Assembly (NCBI GenBank): GCA_016934895.1
Contig: JAFGRZ010000155.1
Coordinates: 1-29,069, forward strand
DNA length: 29,069 bases
Source: Candidatus Aminicenantota bacterium
GTDB lineage: Bacteria; Acidobacteriota; Aminicenantia; Aminicenantales; UBA8522
Reading direction: 5' to 3'
The position numbers and the translations under genes were made by a program. Below the pieces are notes generated by a model, which was not told where the DNA came from, ran no database searches, and was given only the letters and a program-made list of their open reading frames with translations. Positions 7,770 to 15,510 of this stretch are shown here, in pieces (position 1 is the first letter of the stretch; each line of letters begins with the position of its first letter).

Positions 7770-8870
7770 ATGACGGAAAAAAAGTGTCTGTTCGTTCTTC
7801 CGCTCCTGATGCTTCTCTCATCTTTGACTTTGCCTGCGGAGCTCGGCGCCCAGGCGCGGCGAAGGACGGCTCCGCTCCGCCCGGTCGAGCCGCGGGGAGC
7901 CCTCCGGCCTGAGGAACGGACGGCCGTTTCCATCTTCGAGCAGGCCAAGGCTTCGGTCGTTTACATCACCACCCTGGTTTACAGGAGAGATCTTTTCACC
8001 TTCAATATTTTCGAGATCCCCCAGGGAACAGGGTCCGGATTCGTCTGGGATGACGCCGGACACATCGTGACCAACTTCCACGTCATTTACCAAGCTCAGG
8101 ACGTTCAGGTATCGCTGTCCGACCAGTCCGTCTGGAAGGCTGAGGTCGTCGGACGCGCCCCCGATAAGGACATCGCCGTGCTGAAGATCGACGCCCGGAG
8201 GGAAACGCTGAGACCGATCCGGCTGGGAACCTCCTCAGATCTCAAGGCCGGGCAGTCCGTCTTTGCCATCGGCAACCCGTTCGGCCTCGATCAAACCCTG
8301 ACGACCGGAATCATCAGCGCCCTCGGCCGGGAGATCGAATCCTTGACCCGGAGGCCGATCCAGGGCGTCATCCAGACGGACGCGGCCATCAACCCGGGGA
8401 ATTCCGGAGGGCCGCTGCTGGACAGCGCCGGCCTCTGCATCGGCGTCAACACGGCCATCTATAGCCCCTCGGGAGCCTACGCCGGAGTCGGCTTCGCCGT
8501 CCCTATCGACACGGTCAACCGGATTGTCTCCCAGCTCATCGCCTTCGGCAAGGTCATCCAACCGGGACTCGGCATCCAGCTCGTCGAAGACTCCGTCACC
8601 CGGCAGGTCGGAATCGAGGAAGGTGTGCTGGTGCGCAACGTCGAGCGCGGGGGCGCGGCCGCCGAAGCGGGCATGATGCCCACCCGGTATGACCGAGCGG
8701 GAAACGTCGTATTGGGCGACATCATCGTGGCCGTCGACGGCCAGAGGGTTAAGACCTCCGATGACCTCTATAAAATTATCGAACGCTACGATGTCGGCGA
8801 CGAGGTCCGTGTGGAGGTGTTAAGAGGCGGCCGCAAACGGACGTTGACCGTACGGCTTCAGGAGGTCTGA
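7770..8870 (+). CDS. HtrA/DegP-type periplasmic serine protease with one PDZ domain
   Basis: A 366-residue trypsin-fold protease for envelope protein quality control. It has an N-terminal signal peptide (about residues 1-29, AELGAQA at the cleavage region). The catalytic triad is H104 (TNFHV), D134 (PDKDIAVLKI) and S212 (NPGNSGGP). A single PDZ domain spans about 265-366 (PGLGIQL to TVRLQEV), giving a DegS/DegQ-short architecture rather than two-PDZ DegP. Loop LA is short. The ATG follows AAGGTGA. It is first in a tight unit with the lipid kinase (15 nt gap), HD-GYP protein and repeat lipoprotein, and has its own promoter with an inverted repeat. It could be soluble or stay anchored if the signal is uncleaved. 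Confidence 0.95.
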   Translation: MTEKKCLFVLPLLMLLSSLTLPAELGAQARRRTAPLRPVEPRGALRPEERTAVSIFEQAKASVVYITTLVYRRDLFTFNIFEIPQGTGSGFVWDDAGHIVTNFHVIYQAQDVQVSLSDQSVWKAEVVGRAPDKDIAVLKIDARRETLRPIRLGTSSDLKAGQSVFAIGNPFGLDQTLTTGIISALGREIESLTRRPIQGVIQTDAAINPGNSGGPLLDSAGLCIGVNTAIYSPSGAYAGVGFAVPIDTVNRIVSQLIAFGKVIQPGLGIQLVEDSVTRQVGIEEGVLVRNVERGGAAAEAGMMPTRYDRAGNVVLGDIIVAVDGQRVKTSDDLYKIIERYDVGDEVRVEVLRGGRKRTLTVRLQEV

Positions 8871-8885
8871 GGACCGCTCAAAACC

Positions 8886-9818
8886 ATGCTGAAGAATAGC
8901 GCCGCCATCCTCTTCAATCCCGCCGCGGGGAAGGGAAGCGCTCAAAAAAGAAAAGGCCGGTTGGAGGGCCTGCTCCGCAAATGGGAGGTCCCCGGCCGTC
9001 TCATTGTCACTCAGAGCGCCGATGACTTGAGGGAGCTGACCCGCGAATCCGCCGGACGGTATCATGCCCTCGTCGGAGCCGGCGGCGACTCAACCCTGCA
9101 GATCATGGCTGACGAACTGGCCAAATCCGGCGCCGATGTGGACCTCGGCATGATCCCCCTGGGGTCCTCCAACGATATCGCCCGGGAATTCGGCCTCCTC
9201 GATCTGGAGAGAGCCTGCCGCATCTTGAAGCGCGGAAGGACGAAGACGATCGACCTGGGAGCCGTGTACCACCGGGGCCGGCTCCTCCATTATTTTGTCG
9301 GGCAGGCGAATATCGGGCTGGGTGTCCGGGTCAACGGGTATGTCGAGAAATTCTCCAAAAGATGGCCGCCCTTGGCCCCTTTCCAGAGCTTGGCCGGAAC
9401 GCTGGGGATCTGGCGCGCGTACCGGCGCCACGAAGTTCCGCTGTCATTGTCCGTTCAGGCCGGGGGCCAGGAAAACCGCGGCCGCTTCATCCTCGCCGGC
9501 TTCAACAACATCCGGTTCTGGGCCAGCGGCAGGATTCTCCATCCTTCGGCGCAGCCGGATGACGGCCGCCTGGACGGTTGTTTGATTGAGGGGTGCTCGT
9601 TTCTCCGTCTGGCCCGTCTGGCGGCGATGGCCCGCCGGGGAAGACTCGCCCGCGCATCTGAGGCCGCGTTTCTGGTCGCCCCGGTGTTTCGGATCTCCTC
9701 AGAACGCGAGTTCGACGTCCAGGTGGATGGTGAGATCATCGGCGGATACGGAACGCCCTCACTCTTCCGCGACATCCAGATCAGCGCGATCCCCAGAAAG
9801 TTGAGGCTGATATGTTAG
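8886..9818 (+). CDS. Diacylglycerol kinase-like lipid kinase (YegS/BmrU/DAGK family)
   Basis: A 310-residue protein of the DAGK catalytic family, which phosphorylates diacylglycerol or related lipids with ATP on the inner face of the membrane. FNPAAGKG at residues 10-17, the glycine-rich nucleotide motif GGDST at 66-70 and PLGSSNDIAR at 91-100 are diagnostic. The C-terminal beta-sandwich ends with FDVQVDGEIIGG, the family's VDGE motif. The usual GGDGT has Ser in place of the third Gly (residue 69). It lies 15 nt after the protease gene and its last 7 nt overlap the HD-GYP gene. The lipid substrate (diacylglycerol, undecaprenol or other) cannot be deduced. Confidence 0.9.
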   Translation: MLKNSAAILFNPAAGKGSAQKRKGRLEGLLRKWEVPGRLIVTQSADDLRELTRESAGRYHALVGAGGDSTLQIMADELAKSGADVDLGMIPLGSSNDIAREFGLLDLERACRILKRGRTKTIDLGAVYHRGRLLHYFVGQANIGLGVRVNGYVEKFSKRWPPLAPFQSLAGTLGIWRAYRRHEVPLSLSVQAGGQENRGRFILAGFNNIRFWASGRILHPSAQPDDGRLDGCLIEGCSFLRLARLAAMARRGRLARASEAAFLVAPVFRISSEREFDVQVDGEIIGGYGTPSLFRDIQISAIPRKLRLIC

Positions 9819-11194
9819 AAAAGCCCGGCCCTGAGAGGAAACGCTTCCCGGTGCTTCAAAAGATCCGGGTCAAAGCGTCGTTGTATGTCCTGGTCCTGCT
9901 CATCTCGACGACGCTCGCCTTCTCGATCATCGCCCTTAGGATCATGAACCAATACATCCTGAGCGAAGTGATCAAGCGGGTCGAAACGCTCAGCCGCGGG
10001 ACCGCCGCCGTAGCCGGTTACAGCCTTATGTCCAATGACCTCCTCGGGCTCGACAACATCGTCTACCGGGTCAAAGCCACAAATCCCGATATCGAGTCCA
10101 TGGCCATTATCAATCCGGAAGGAGAGATCCTCGTCCATAGTGATACCCGAAGGGCCGGGGAAACGCACCGGCCGGCCGCCGGTGATGTGTTGCGGAAAGC
10201 CGAAGACGGAACGACCGTTTCCGAGGTTCAGGGCCCGGCCCGCGAGTTGTATGAAATTCAGACTCCGATCGTCTTCCTGGACAAAGCCGTCGGCTCGGTC
10301 ATCATGACATTCAATAAAGCCGTTGTGAACGAAGCCCAGCAGGCCGCCCGCTCGCGGATCCTGGGCGTTTTCGGCCTTCTCCTTCTCGTCGGGGTGGCCA
10401 GCAGCGTCTTTCTGACGGCTTTCCTGACCAAACCCGTCCAAGAACTCTCAAAAGGCGTCGCCGATCTCAAAGAGGGCCGGCGGAGCCGTCCTCTGCGCGT
10501 CTATTCGCAAGACGAACTCGGCCGGCTGACCGAGAGCTTTAACGAGATGACCGCCCTGATCACCTCCCAGAAGAACAGTCTCAGCCGGTACGCCCAAGAT
10601 CTGGAGGAAGCCTACGTCTCGACGGTCCGGGTCCTGGCCGCGGCCATCGACGCCCGGGACACCCATACCCTTGGCCATTCGACACGCGTCGCCGGATTGT
10701 CCGTGGAGCTCGGCCGGGAACTGGACTTGAGCGCCCCGGAGCTCGAGGACCTCGAGATCGCCTGCCTTTTTCATGATGTCGGGAAGATCAAGATCCCCGA
10801 TTCCATCCTCCAGAAAAAGGGCCGACTCACTACGGCCGAGCAGCGGGAGATGAGGAGACACCCCGAATACGGAGCGGAGATCCTGGCCAAGGCCCCGTCC
10901 CTCTTGAAATACATCCCGGCCGTCAAGTATCATCACGAGTGGTTCGATGGAACGGGATATCCGGACGGATTGAGCGGCGGCAAGATCCCGAAAGCCGCCG
11001 CCATCATCTCTCTGGCCGACGTCTATGACGCCATGACGTCGGATAGACCATACCGTGATGCCTTGAGCGAAGAGGAAGCCCGGGCTGAGATCGCCGCTTT
11101 GGCCGGCCGCCAGTTCGAACCGGATCTGGCGGCCCGGTTCATCTTGCTCTTGCAAAAAAGAGCGGCCGCTCTGATCAAAGGGCATGGGGAATAA
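9812..11194 (+). CDS. Membrane sensor with HAMP and HD-GYP domains (cyclic di-GMP phosphodiesterase)
   Basis: A 460-residue transmembrane signalling protein predicted to hydrolyse cyclic di-GMP. Transmembrane helices lie at about 22-44 and 183-205, enclosing a periplasmic sensor of about 138 residues. A HAMP linker follows (about 204-257, with TKPVQELSKG and DELGRLTESFNEM), then an HD-GYP domain from about 265 to 445. Metal and signature residues are present: H289 (TLGHS), H321-D322 (HDVGKI), H350, H374-H375 and DGTGYP at 379-384, so the enzyme should be active. It overlaps the lipid kinase gene by 7 nt and the following lipoprotein gene by up to 11 nt, indicating translational coupling. The sensor ligand is unknown. 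Confidence 0.95.
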   Translation: MLEKPGPERKRFPVLQKIRVKASLYVLVLLISTTLAFSIIALRIMNQYILSEVIKRVETLSRGTAAVAGYSLMSNDLLGLDNIVYRVKATNPDIESMAIINPEGEILVHSDTRRAGETHRPAAGDVLRKAEDGTTVSEVQGPARELYEIQTPIVFLDKAVGSVIMTFNKAVVNEAQQAARSRILGVFGLLLLVGVASSVFLTAFLTKPVQELSKGVADLKEGRRSRPLRVYSQDELGRLTESFNEMTALITSQKNSLSRYAQDLEEAYVSTVRVLAAAIDARDTHTLGHSTRVAGLSVELGRELDLSAPELEDLEIACLFHDVGKIKIPDSILQKKGRLTTAEQREMRRHPEYGAEILAKAPSLLKYIPAVKYHHEWFDGTGYPDGLSGGKIPKAAAIISLADVYDAMTSDRPYRDALSEEEARAEIAALAGRQFEPDLAARFILLLQKRAAALIKGHGE

Positions 11195-12050
11195 GGCCGT
11201 GAAAACGCTTCCGGGCAGAGCTTTGCTCTTCTCGGCTCTTTCCTGGGCGGCTCTTTGCCCCTCCTGCGCTCCTTCAAAGAGCCCTGCGCTCCGGCCGGAC
11301 ACGTCCCCGGCCCAACGCTATGTCGTTGTCGGGGACTACGAAAGGGCCATCGTTTCCTACGCGGAGCTCGTCGAGCGATACGCGGATGACGAGTCTGTGT
11401 TGAGAGAATACGCCGAAGCGATCGAACAAATGAAGGCGGAGGCCGATCGGGCATTCGAATCCGGGGAATGGAACGCTGCCGAAAAGACCTACGCATTGCT
11501 GTCCGCGCATTTCCCCCGGTTCGCTCCCATCGAGAGAACGCTTTCCTTCGGGCCTCCCCTCCTCGACCGTCGGATCCTGGAATGCCGGATCCGTTCGAGC
11601 GAAAGCAAAGCCCGGAAGTCTCTGGCGGCCGGCGACTATCAGAGCGCGCTCGACAGCTATGAGGGACTCCCCCCTGAAGTCCGGCGGGAGCCCTCCGTAT
11701 CCGCCGGCATGCGGCGGATCATGGAAGAGCTCAAACACAAAGCGGACACGGCCGTAGCCAGAAAGGATTTCCTGGCCGCCGGCAAGGCCTATGCGGCTCT
11801 CCGGAGCGGCGACCCGATGGCCCGGCAGGCCGGTATCTCGCTCACCTTCTCCCGGGATCTTCCGGAAGAGGGCGTCAACAGGTGCCGGGTCCAACTCACC
11901 AAGGACGGCCTGGACCTTTACAGGAAGGGCCGTCTCAAAGAAGCGATCGCTGTCTGGCAGGGTCTGCTTGAATTCGATCCGGACAACATCGAGATCAAGA
12001 AAGCGGTGGAAACGGCCGCCGAACAACTCGAAAGACTGAAGAAGGAGTGA
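11184..12050 (+). CDS. Predicted lipoprotein with tetratricopeptide-like helical repeats
   Basis: A 288-residue exported protein. The N-terminus is a hydrophobic signal ending in LCPSCAPS, so lipidation at Cys28 is likely, although Pro at -2 makes the lipobox non-standard. The mature chain is mostly helical, with TPR-like units (for example DYERAIVSYAELVERY, EWNAAEKTYALLSAHFP, DYQSALDSYEGLP, DFLAAGKAYAALRSGDP and RLKEAIAVWQGLLEFDPDN), suggesting a protein-binding scaffold. An in-frame GTG at 11199, preceded by GGGGA eight bases upstream, gives a neater signal peptide (MKTLPGR) and may be the real start. It is the last gene of the HtrA unit and has no enzymatic motif. The periplasmic face of the HD-GYP sensor is a plausible but unproven partner. 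Confidence 0.85.
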   Translation: MGNKAVKTLPGRALLFSALSWAALCPSCAPSKSPALRPDTSPAQRYVVVGDYERAIVSYAELVERYADDESVLREYAEAIEQMKAEADRAFESGEWNAAEKTYALLSAHFPRFAPIERTLSFGPPLLDRRILECRIRSSESKARKSLAAGDYQSALDSYEGLPPEVRREPSVSAGMRRIMEELKHKADTAVARKDFLAAGKAYAALRSGDPMARQAGISLTFSRDLPEEGVNRCRVQLTKDGLDLYRKGRLKEAIAVWQGLLEFDPDNIEIKKAVETAAEQLERLKKE

Positions 12051-12234
12051 GAGGAAACCCGCTGTGAATTCCCGGTAGAGGGTGAACCGGGACGACTTCG
12101 GCACCCTCTGGAGGGTGGAATGGATGGGCATCTGCGGTATCCCCATCGATTGGCCGATCAAGGAGCTCGACCGGACGGTATTGACCCCGCAGCCGTCCAC
12201 CCGGAGGACCTCGTCAAAAAGACAATCTTTGTCT
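12051..12234 (+). other. Structured intergenic region with competing hairpins
   Basis: 184 nt between convergent genes, without a supported gene. It holds CCCGGT (12071-12076)/ACCGGG (12086-12091); AGAGGGTG (12077-12084)/CACCCTCT (12102-12109); and a second GAGGGTG (12111-12117) that can pair with the same CACCCTC. Further right are GATGGG/CCCATC around 12123-12146 and CTGCGG (12132-12137)/CCGCAG (12187-12192). Several of these pairings exclude one another. No T tract follows on the plus strand. Confidence 0.4.
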
Positions 12235-12235
12235 T
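12213..12235 (-). terminator. Weak terminator-like hairpin at the end of the deacylase gene
   Basis: On the minus strand AAGACAA-AGA-TTGTCTT runs directly into TTTG, giving a 7-bp AT-rich stem with a short U tract that overlaps the deacylase stop codon. The stem is poor in GC, so termination would be weak. Confidence 0.35.
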
Positions 12236-14064
12236 CAGTTCTCGATCTTCAGGACCCTTCCAGGAAGCGCCCCCGTATATCGTCCTTCGTCGATGGCCAG
12301 CTCCCCATTGATGAAGAGGTAACGCACCCCCCGGCTGTATTGATGGGGCCGGCTGATCGAGGAGGGCGTCTCGATGTTCTTGAGATCGAGGACGACGATG
12401 TCCGCCGCACAGCCTCTGGCGATCCGGCCTCTATCGTTCCATCTCATGATCTCGGCCGGGAGGGAGGTCTGGGACCTGACAACGTGATTCAGACCGACGA
12501 CGCCCCGGCGCTGAACATATTCTCCAATCTTATAAAGGAAGGTCGAATAGCTCCGGACATGAGGGAGTCCCATGCCGTAGTGCGGTGCGATTCCGTCGCT
12601 TCCGGTCGCCACATAATCTTTTTTCATGAGGAATTCGATGTCCGGTTCGCACATCTGGAGAGGCAGGACCTTGGCCCCCATGAGATCGAGCGCGATGGCC
12701 GCGTCCTCAACGGACTTCCCCCATTGAGCGGCGATGTCCCGGATGGATTTTCCCTCCAGGCTCCTGTCGACCGAGATCCCGACGATCAGGTTCTCGGGCC
12801 CGTATTGGTCCAGGTGTCTCCGGACTCCTTCCCGAATCCTCGGCCCTTTCCCGGGATCGCCGAGCCGTTTAAGGAAAAGGGCCCTCTCCCTCTCGCTCTC
12901 CGCGCCGGTTTCCCTTCCCCTCAAAACCTCGTCCATCACGAACTCCACCAGGCGCTTCCGGGGCAGGCCGTCGAGGAAGCGGAGGTGGGGCTCCGAGAGC
13001 GGGCTATAAGGTGTGGCCTTGGCGTAAATTTCCATGAGTTCCCGGTCTCGCAGGTTGTCGAAGAGGAGGAAGAAATCGGCATCCCCCAGCCTTTCCGAAG
13101 CGGGTCCCGCCCAGATCTGCCGGGGGATGAGCGGCGAATAAGGACTCGTGTTGGAGAACCGGTAGGGATACTGATCGGCCGTGATCTCGAGCCCCCTCGC
13201 CCGGGCCTCCTCGACGAGGACGGAGGCCTCTTTCACCAGGCCCCAATTCGTTTTTCCCAAGACCTTGAAATGGGAGATATGAGCCCGGGCCCCGGACTTC
13301 TCGGAAATCTCGATGAGTTCCCCGACGGCCTCGAGCAGTTTATCCCGTTCGTTCCGGATATGGGAATGGTAGATCCCCCCATAGGAAGCGATGATCTTGA
13401 CGAGCTCGATGATCTCTGAGGTCCCGGCCTGCCGTCCCGGCATGTAGATCAAACCCGTCGACAGACCGCTGGCTCCCTGCTCCATAGCGTCCCGGACGAG
13501 GCTCTTCATCCTCTCCAGTTCTTCGGGCGTCGGTTCCCTATTGTCATCGCCCATGACCAGCCGGCGGACGCTCCCGTGCCCCACGAGAAGGGTGGCGTTC
13601 GGGCCGATCCCTTCCCGCGTCCAGCGCTCGATCTGGTCTTTGGCCTCCTCGAAAATGGGCCAGGCGCTCGTCCCGCACTGCCCGGCGACGATGGTCGTCA
13701 CTCCTTGGGTCAGGAAGGACACGGCCGCCCGCTCTTCGGGCAGGGTCATCGCCCTGTCGGCGTGGGTGTGCATATCGATGAAGCCGGGCATGACAGCCCA
13801 ACCCCCGGCATCGATCGACTTCAACGCGGGCCCGGAAATCTTCCGCCCTACCTGGACGATCCGGCCGTCCTTTATGGCGACATCGGCCACTTGCGCAGCG
13901 TCGAGGGACCCGTCGTAAACGCGACCGTTACGGATGAGGACATCGTATTCTGGTCCGCTCTGTCCGTGCTTCCGGGGAAACGGATCCGAAGCGGCGGCGG
14001 TCACCACCCAGGCGGTGATCCCGGCGGCCAGGCTCAGGAGGGCAAGGATCTTGCTTGGTTTCAT
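12235..14064 (-). CDS. Exported N-acyl-D-amino-acid deacylase (D-aminoacylase family amidohydrolase)
   Basis: A 609-residue zinc amidohydrolase that would release D-amino acids from N-acylated forms. It has a signal peptide (about residues 1-25, ending TAAA), so it probably works in the periplasm. The composite domain (YDVLIRNGRVYDG) precedes the TIM barrel. Metal motif GFIDMHTHAD places H99 and H101; Cys130 lies in GQCGTS, equivalent to the conserved zinc-ligand cysteine of D-aminoacylases (usually GNCG). HIRNE, ISHFK and the late TGSDGIAPHYG motif complete the site. The C-terminus returns to the small beta domain (GCAADIVVLDL). Start ATG follows AAAGGAG. The DUF456 gene lies 33 nt upstream on the same strand. 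Other amidohydrolase substrates remain possible, but the family call is solid. Confidence 0.92.
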   Translation of the reverse strand: MKPSKILALLSLAAGITAWVVTAAASDPFPRKHGQSGPEYDVLIRNGRVYDGSLDAAQVADVAIKDGRIVQVGRKISGPALKSIDAGGWAVMPGFIDMHTHADRAMTLPEERAAVSFLTQGVTTIVAGQCGTSAWPIFEEAKDQIERWTREGIGPNATLLVGHGSVRRLVMGDDNREPTPEELERMKSLVRDAMEQGASGLSTGLIYMPGRQAGTSEIIELVKIIASYGGIYHSHIRNERDKLLEAVGELIEISEKSGARAHISHFKVLGKTNWGLVKEASVLVEEARARGLEITADQYPYRFSNTSPYSPLIPRQIWAGPASERLGDADFFLLFDNLRDRELMEIYAKATPYSPLSEPHLRFLDGLPRKRLVEFVMDEVLRGRETGAESERERALFLKRLGDPGKGPRIREGVRRHLDQYGPENLIVGISVDRSLEGKSIRDIAAQWGKSVEDAAIALDLMGAKVLPLQMCEPDIEFLMKKDYVATGSDGIAPHYGMGLPHVRSYSTFLYKIGEYVQRRGVVGLNHVVRSQTSLPAEIMRWNDRGRIARGCAADIVVLDLKNIETPSSISRPHQYSRGVRYLFINGELAIDEGRYTGALPGRVLKIEN

Positions 14065-14097
14065 GGCGGCTCCTTTTTTATCATGATGGATAATGTC

Positions 14098-14574
14098 TCA
14101 GAGCAGGGCGCGGATGAAATAGAAGGTCATAACACCGGAAACGATAAGCTTGACGGCCAGGGCCGCCATCATCCCGGCGAAGGCGCCCCAGCCGGCGCGA
14201 AGAGCGCTCGGCTGGTCTTTCCCGGCCGAGAGCTCTCCGGCGACGGCCCCGATGAACGCTCCCAGGATGAGACCGAAGGGCGGAAAGACGAAGACGCCGA
14301 CCATCATTCCGAGGAAAGCGCCCCAGAATCCCCGCTTCGAGGCGCCGAACCGGCGGGTCCCGGCCAAGGGCAGGGCGTACTCGAGGACCATGGTCAGGGC
14401 CGTTAAACTTCCCATGATGATCAGAAAGGTCGGGCTGAACGGTTTCCAGCTCCGGGCGGCGGAAAGGAGGATGAGACCGATGAAGTTGAACGGCGGGCCG
14501 GCCAGCCACGGCATCACGCAGCCGACCAGGCCGACGACCTGAAGAAGCGCGCCGAGGATGATGAGGACGATCAT
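14098..14574 (-). CDS. DUF456 family membrane protein
   Basis: A 158-residue integral membrane protein with about four to five hydrophobic segments, rich in Gly and Ala. Patterns GTRRFGASKRGFWGAFLG and PPFGLILGAFIGAVAGEL are typical of DUF456, a family with no established function. The GxxxG-like repeats suggest tightly packed helices, and distant similarity to glycine-zipper proteins is often noted. Transcribed just ahead of the deacylase gene (33 nt gap), probably as one message. The ribosome site is weak. The family call is confident; no role can be assigned. Confidence 0.85.
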   Translation of the reverse strand: MIVLIILGALLQVVGLVGCVMPWLAGPPFNFIGLILLSAARSWKPFSPTFLIIMGSLTALTMVLEYALPLAGTRRFGASKRGFWGAFLGMMVGVFVFPPFGLILGAFIGAVAGELSAGKDQPSALRAGWGAFAGMMAALAVKLIVSGVMTFYFIRALL

Positions 14575-14912
14575 ATTTCCGGCGAACCCATCATATCACA
14601 ATCGGACCTGTCGGGCCCCTTTTTTTGATCGTCCCGCCGGCCGATCGCACGGTCCATCAGACATCATGGCGTCAGGGCCGGAAAAGAGATAGGATATGTC
14701 CCATGCGGCCCATGCGGCTCGAGCTTTCACCAGGACTATCCGTTCGACGCCGGAGTCGCCACCTCGACCGACTTCATCCACATTTCTTCGTGCCGCCCGA
14801 TGCCGATCGCTGAGGAATCAACTGTCGCAACGATGTTCCGCTTTGAACAACTCAGGCGAATATGATAAGAAATATCGAAAGAAATAAAACCCCCGGAAAG
14901 GAGACCTTCGTG
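14575..14912. other. Divergent intergenic region, no supported gene
   Basis: 338 nt between the divergent DUF456 and nitroreductase genes. It contains a T7 run near 14620 without a convincing stem, a 9-bp tandem repeat (CCATGCGGC twice, 14701-14718), a TATGAT at 14861-14866 without a matching -35 box, and the GGAAAGGAG ribosome site at 14895-14903. Short reading frames here have no codon pattern or family likeness. Confidence 0.5.
14590..14598 (-). promoter_or_regulatory. Candidate extended -10 promoter for the DUF456-deacylase pair
   Basis: On the minus strand TGA-TATGAT forms an extended -10 element (TATGAT at 14595-14590). No good -35 box is present at 16-18 nt. The leader would be only about 9 nt. 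Confidence 0.3.
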
Positions 14913-15491
14913 ATGAAAAGCATCGAAGAGACGATCAAGGGCCGCCGGAGCGTCAGGAAATACAAGCCGGACCCGGTGAAAGATGAAACCATCCTGGACC
15001 TGTTGGAATTGGCGACGTATGCTCCCAGCGCCGGTTTGGCGTTCGGCAAGGAGCATCCCTGGTCCTTTGTCGTCATCAAGGACAAGGTCATGCTCAACAG
15101 GTTATCCGACGTGGCCAAGGCCTACACGCTCAAATTCATCGAGAATGTGCCCGCCTTCGATTGGTTTCGTCCCTCCTGTCAAGACCCCCATTATCATCTG
15201 TACTATCATGCTCCCGCCCTGGTCATGATTCTGGGGGAAAAAGGCAGCCCGATTTCCCTTATTGACTGTGTCCTGGCCGCCGAGAATTTCATGCTGGCTG
15301 CGCACGCTCAAGGACTGGGCACCTGCTGGGTCGAATGGACAAAGCAGGCCGCCCAGGATAAGGCTCTGATGGCCGAACTGGGCATCCCGGAAGGTTTGGT
15401 TATCCATGCGTCCATCGTTTTGGGATATCCGGATGAAATCCCCGCGGCTCCTGAAAGAAGGCCTCCCCACGTGATCAAGTGGGCTCGGTAG
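14913..15491 (+). CDS. Nitroreductase family protein
   Basis: A 192-residue FMN-dependent oxidoreductase of the nitroreductase superfamily. The N-terminal FMN-phosphate motif RRSVRKY (residues 11-17), LATYAPSAGL (about 34-43), the central AAENFMLAAHAQGLGTCW and the terminal IVLGYPDE are diagnostic. Likely a cytosolic dimer reducing nitro compounds, quinones or enones with NAD(P)H. The ATG at 14913 is chosen because GGAAAGGAG precedes it at suitable spacing; an in-frame ATG at 14862 would add 17 unconserved residues. The alpha-mannosidase gene follows after 19 nt, so the two may share a message although no metabolic link is obvious. Confidence 0.93.
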   Translation: MKSIEETIKGRRSVRKYKPDPVKDETILDLLELATYAPSAGLAFGKEHPWSFVVIKDKVMLNRLSDVAKAYTLKFIENVPAFDWFRPSCQDPHYHLYYHAPALVMILGEKGSPISLIDCVLAAENFMLAAHAQGLGTCWVEWTKQAAQDKALMAELGIPEGLVIHASIVLGYPDEIPAAPERRPPHVIKWAR

Positions 15492-15510
15492 AAAGACGAA
15501 AAGAGGCGCT

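Noticed and set aside
12082..13419. Plus-strand frame of 445 codons opposite the deacylase
   Set aside because: The minus strand encodes the amidohydrolase with its catalytic motifs. The plus frame has no motif and begins in the hairpin region.
14600..14630. T7 run after a GC-rich stretch as a terminator
   Set aside because: It lies between divergent genes, and the would-be stem (GGACC/GGGCC) does not pair properly.
14701..14718. Tandem repeat CCATGCGGC twice
   Set aside because: Only two 9-bp units with no promoter or gene context; it fits chance or a small duplication.
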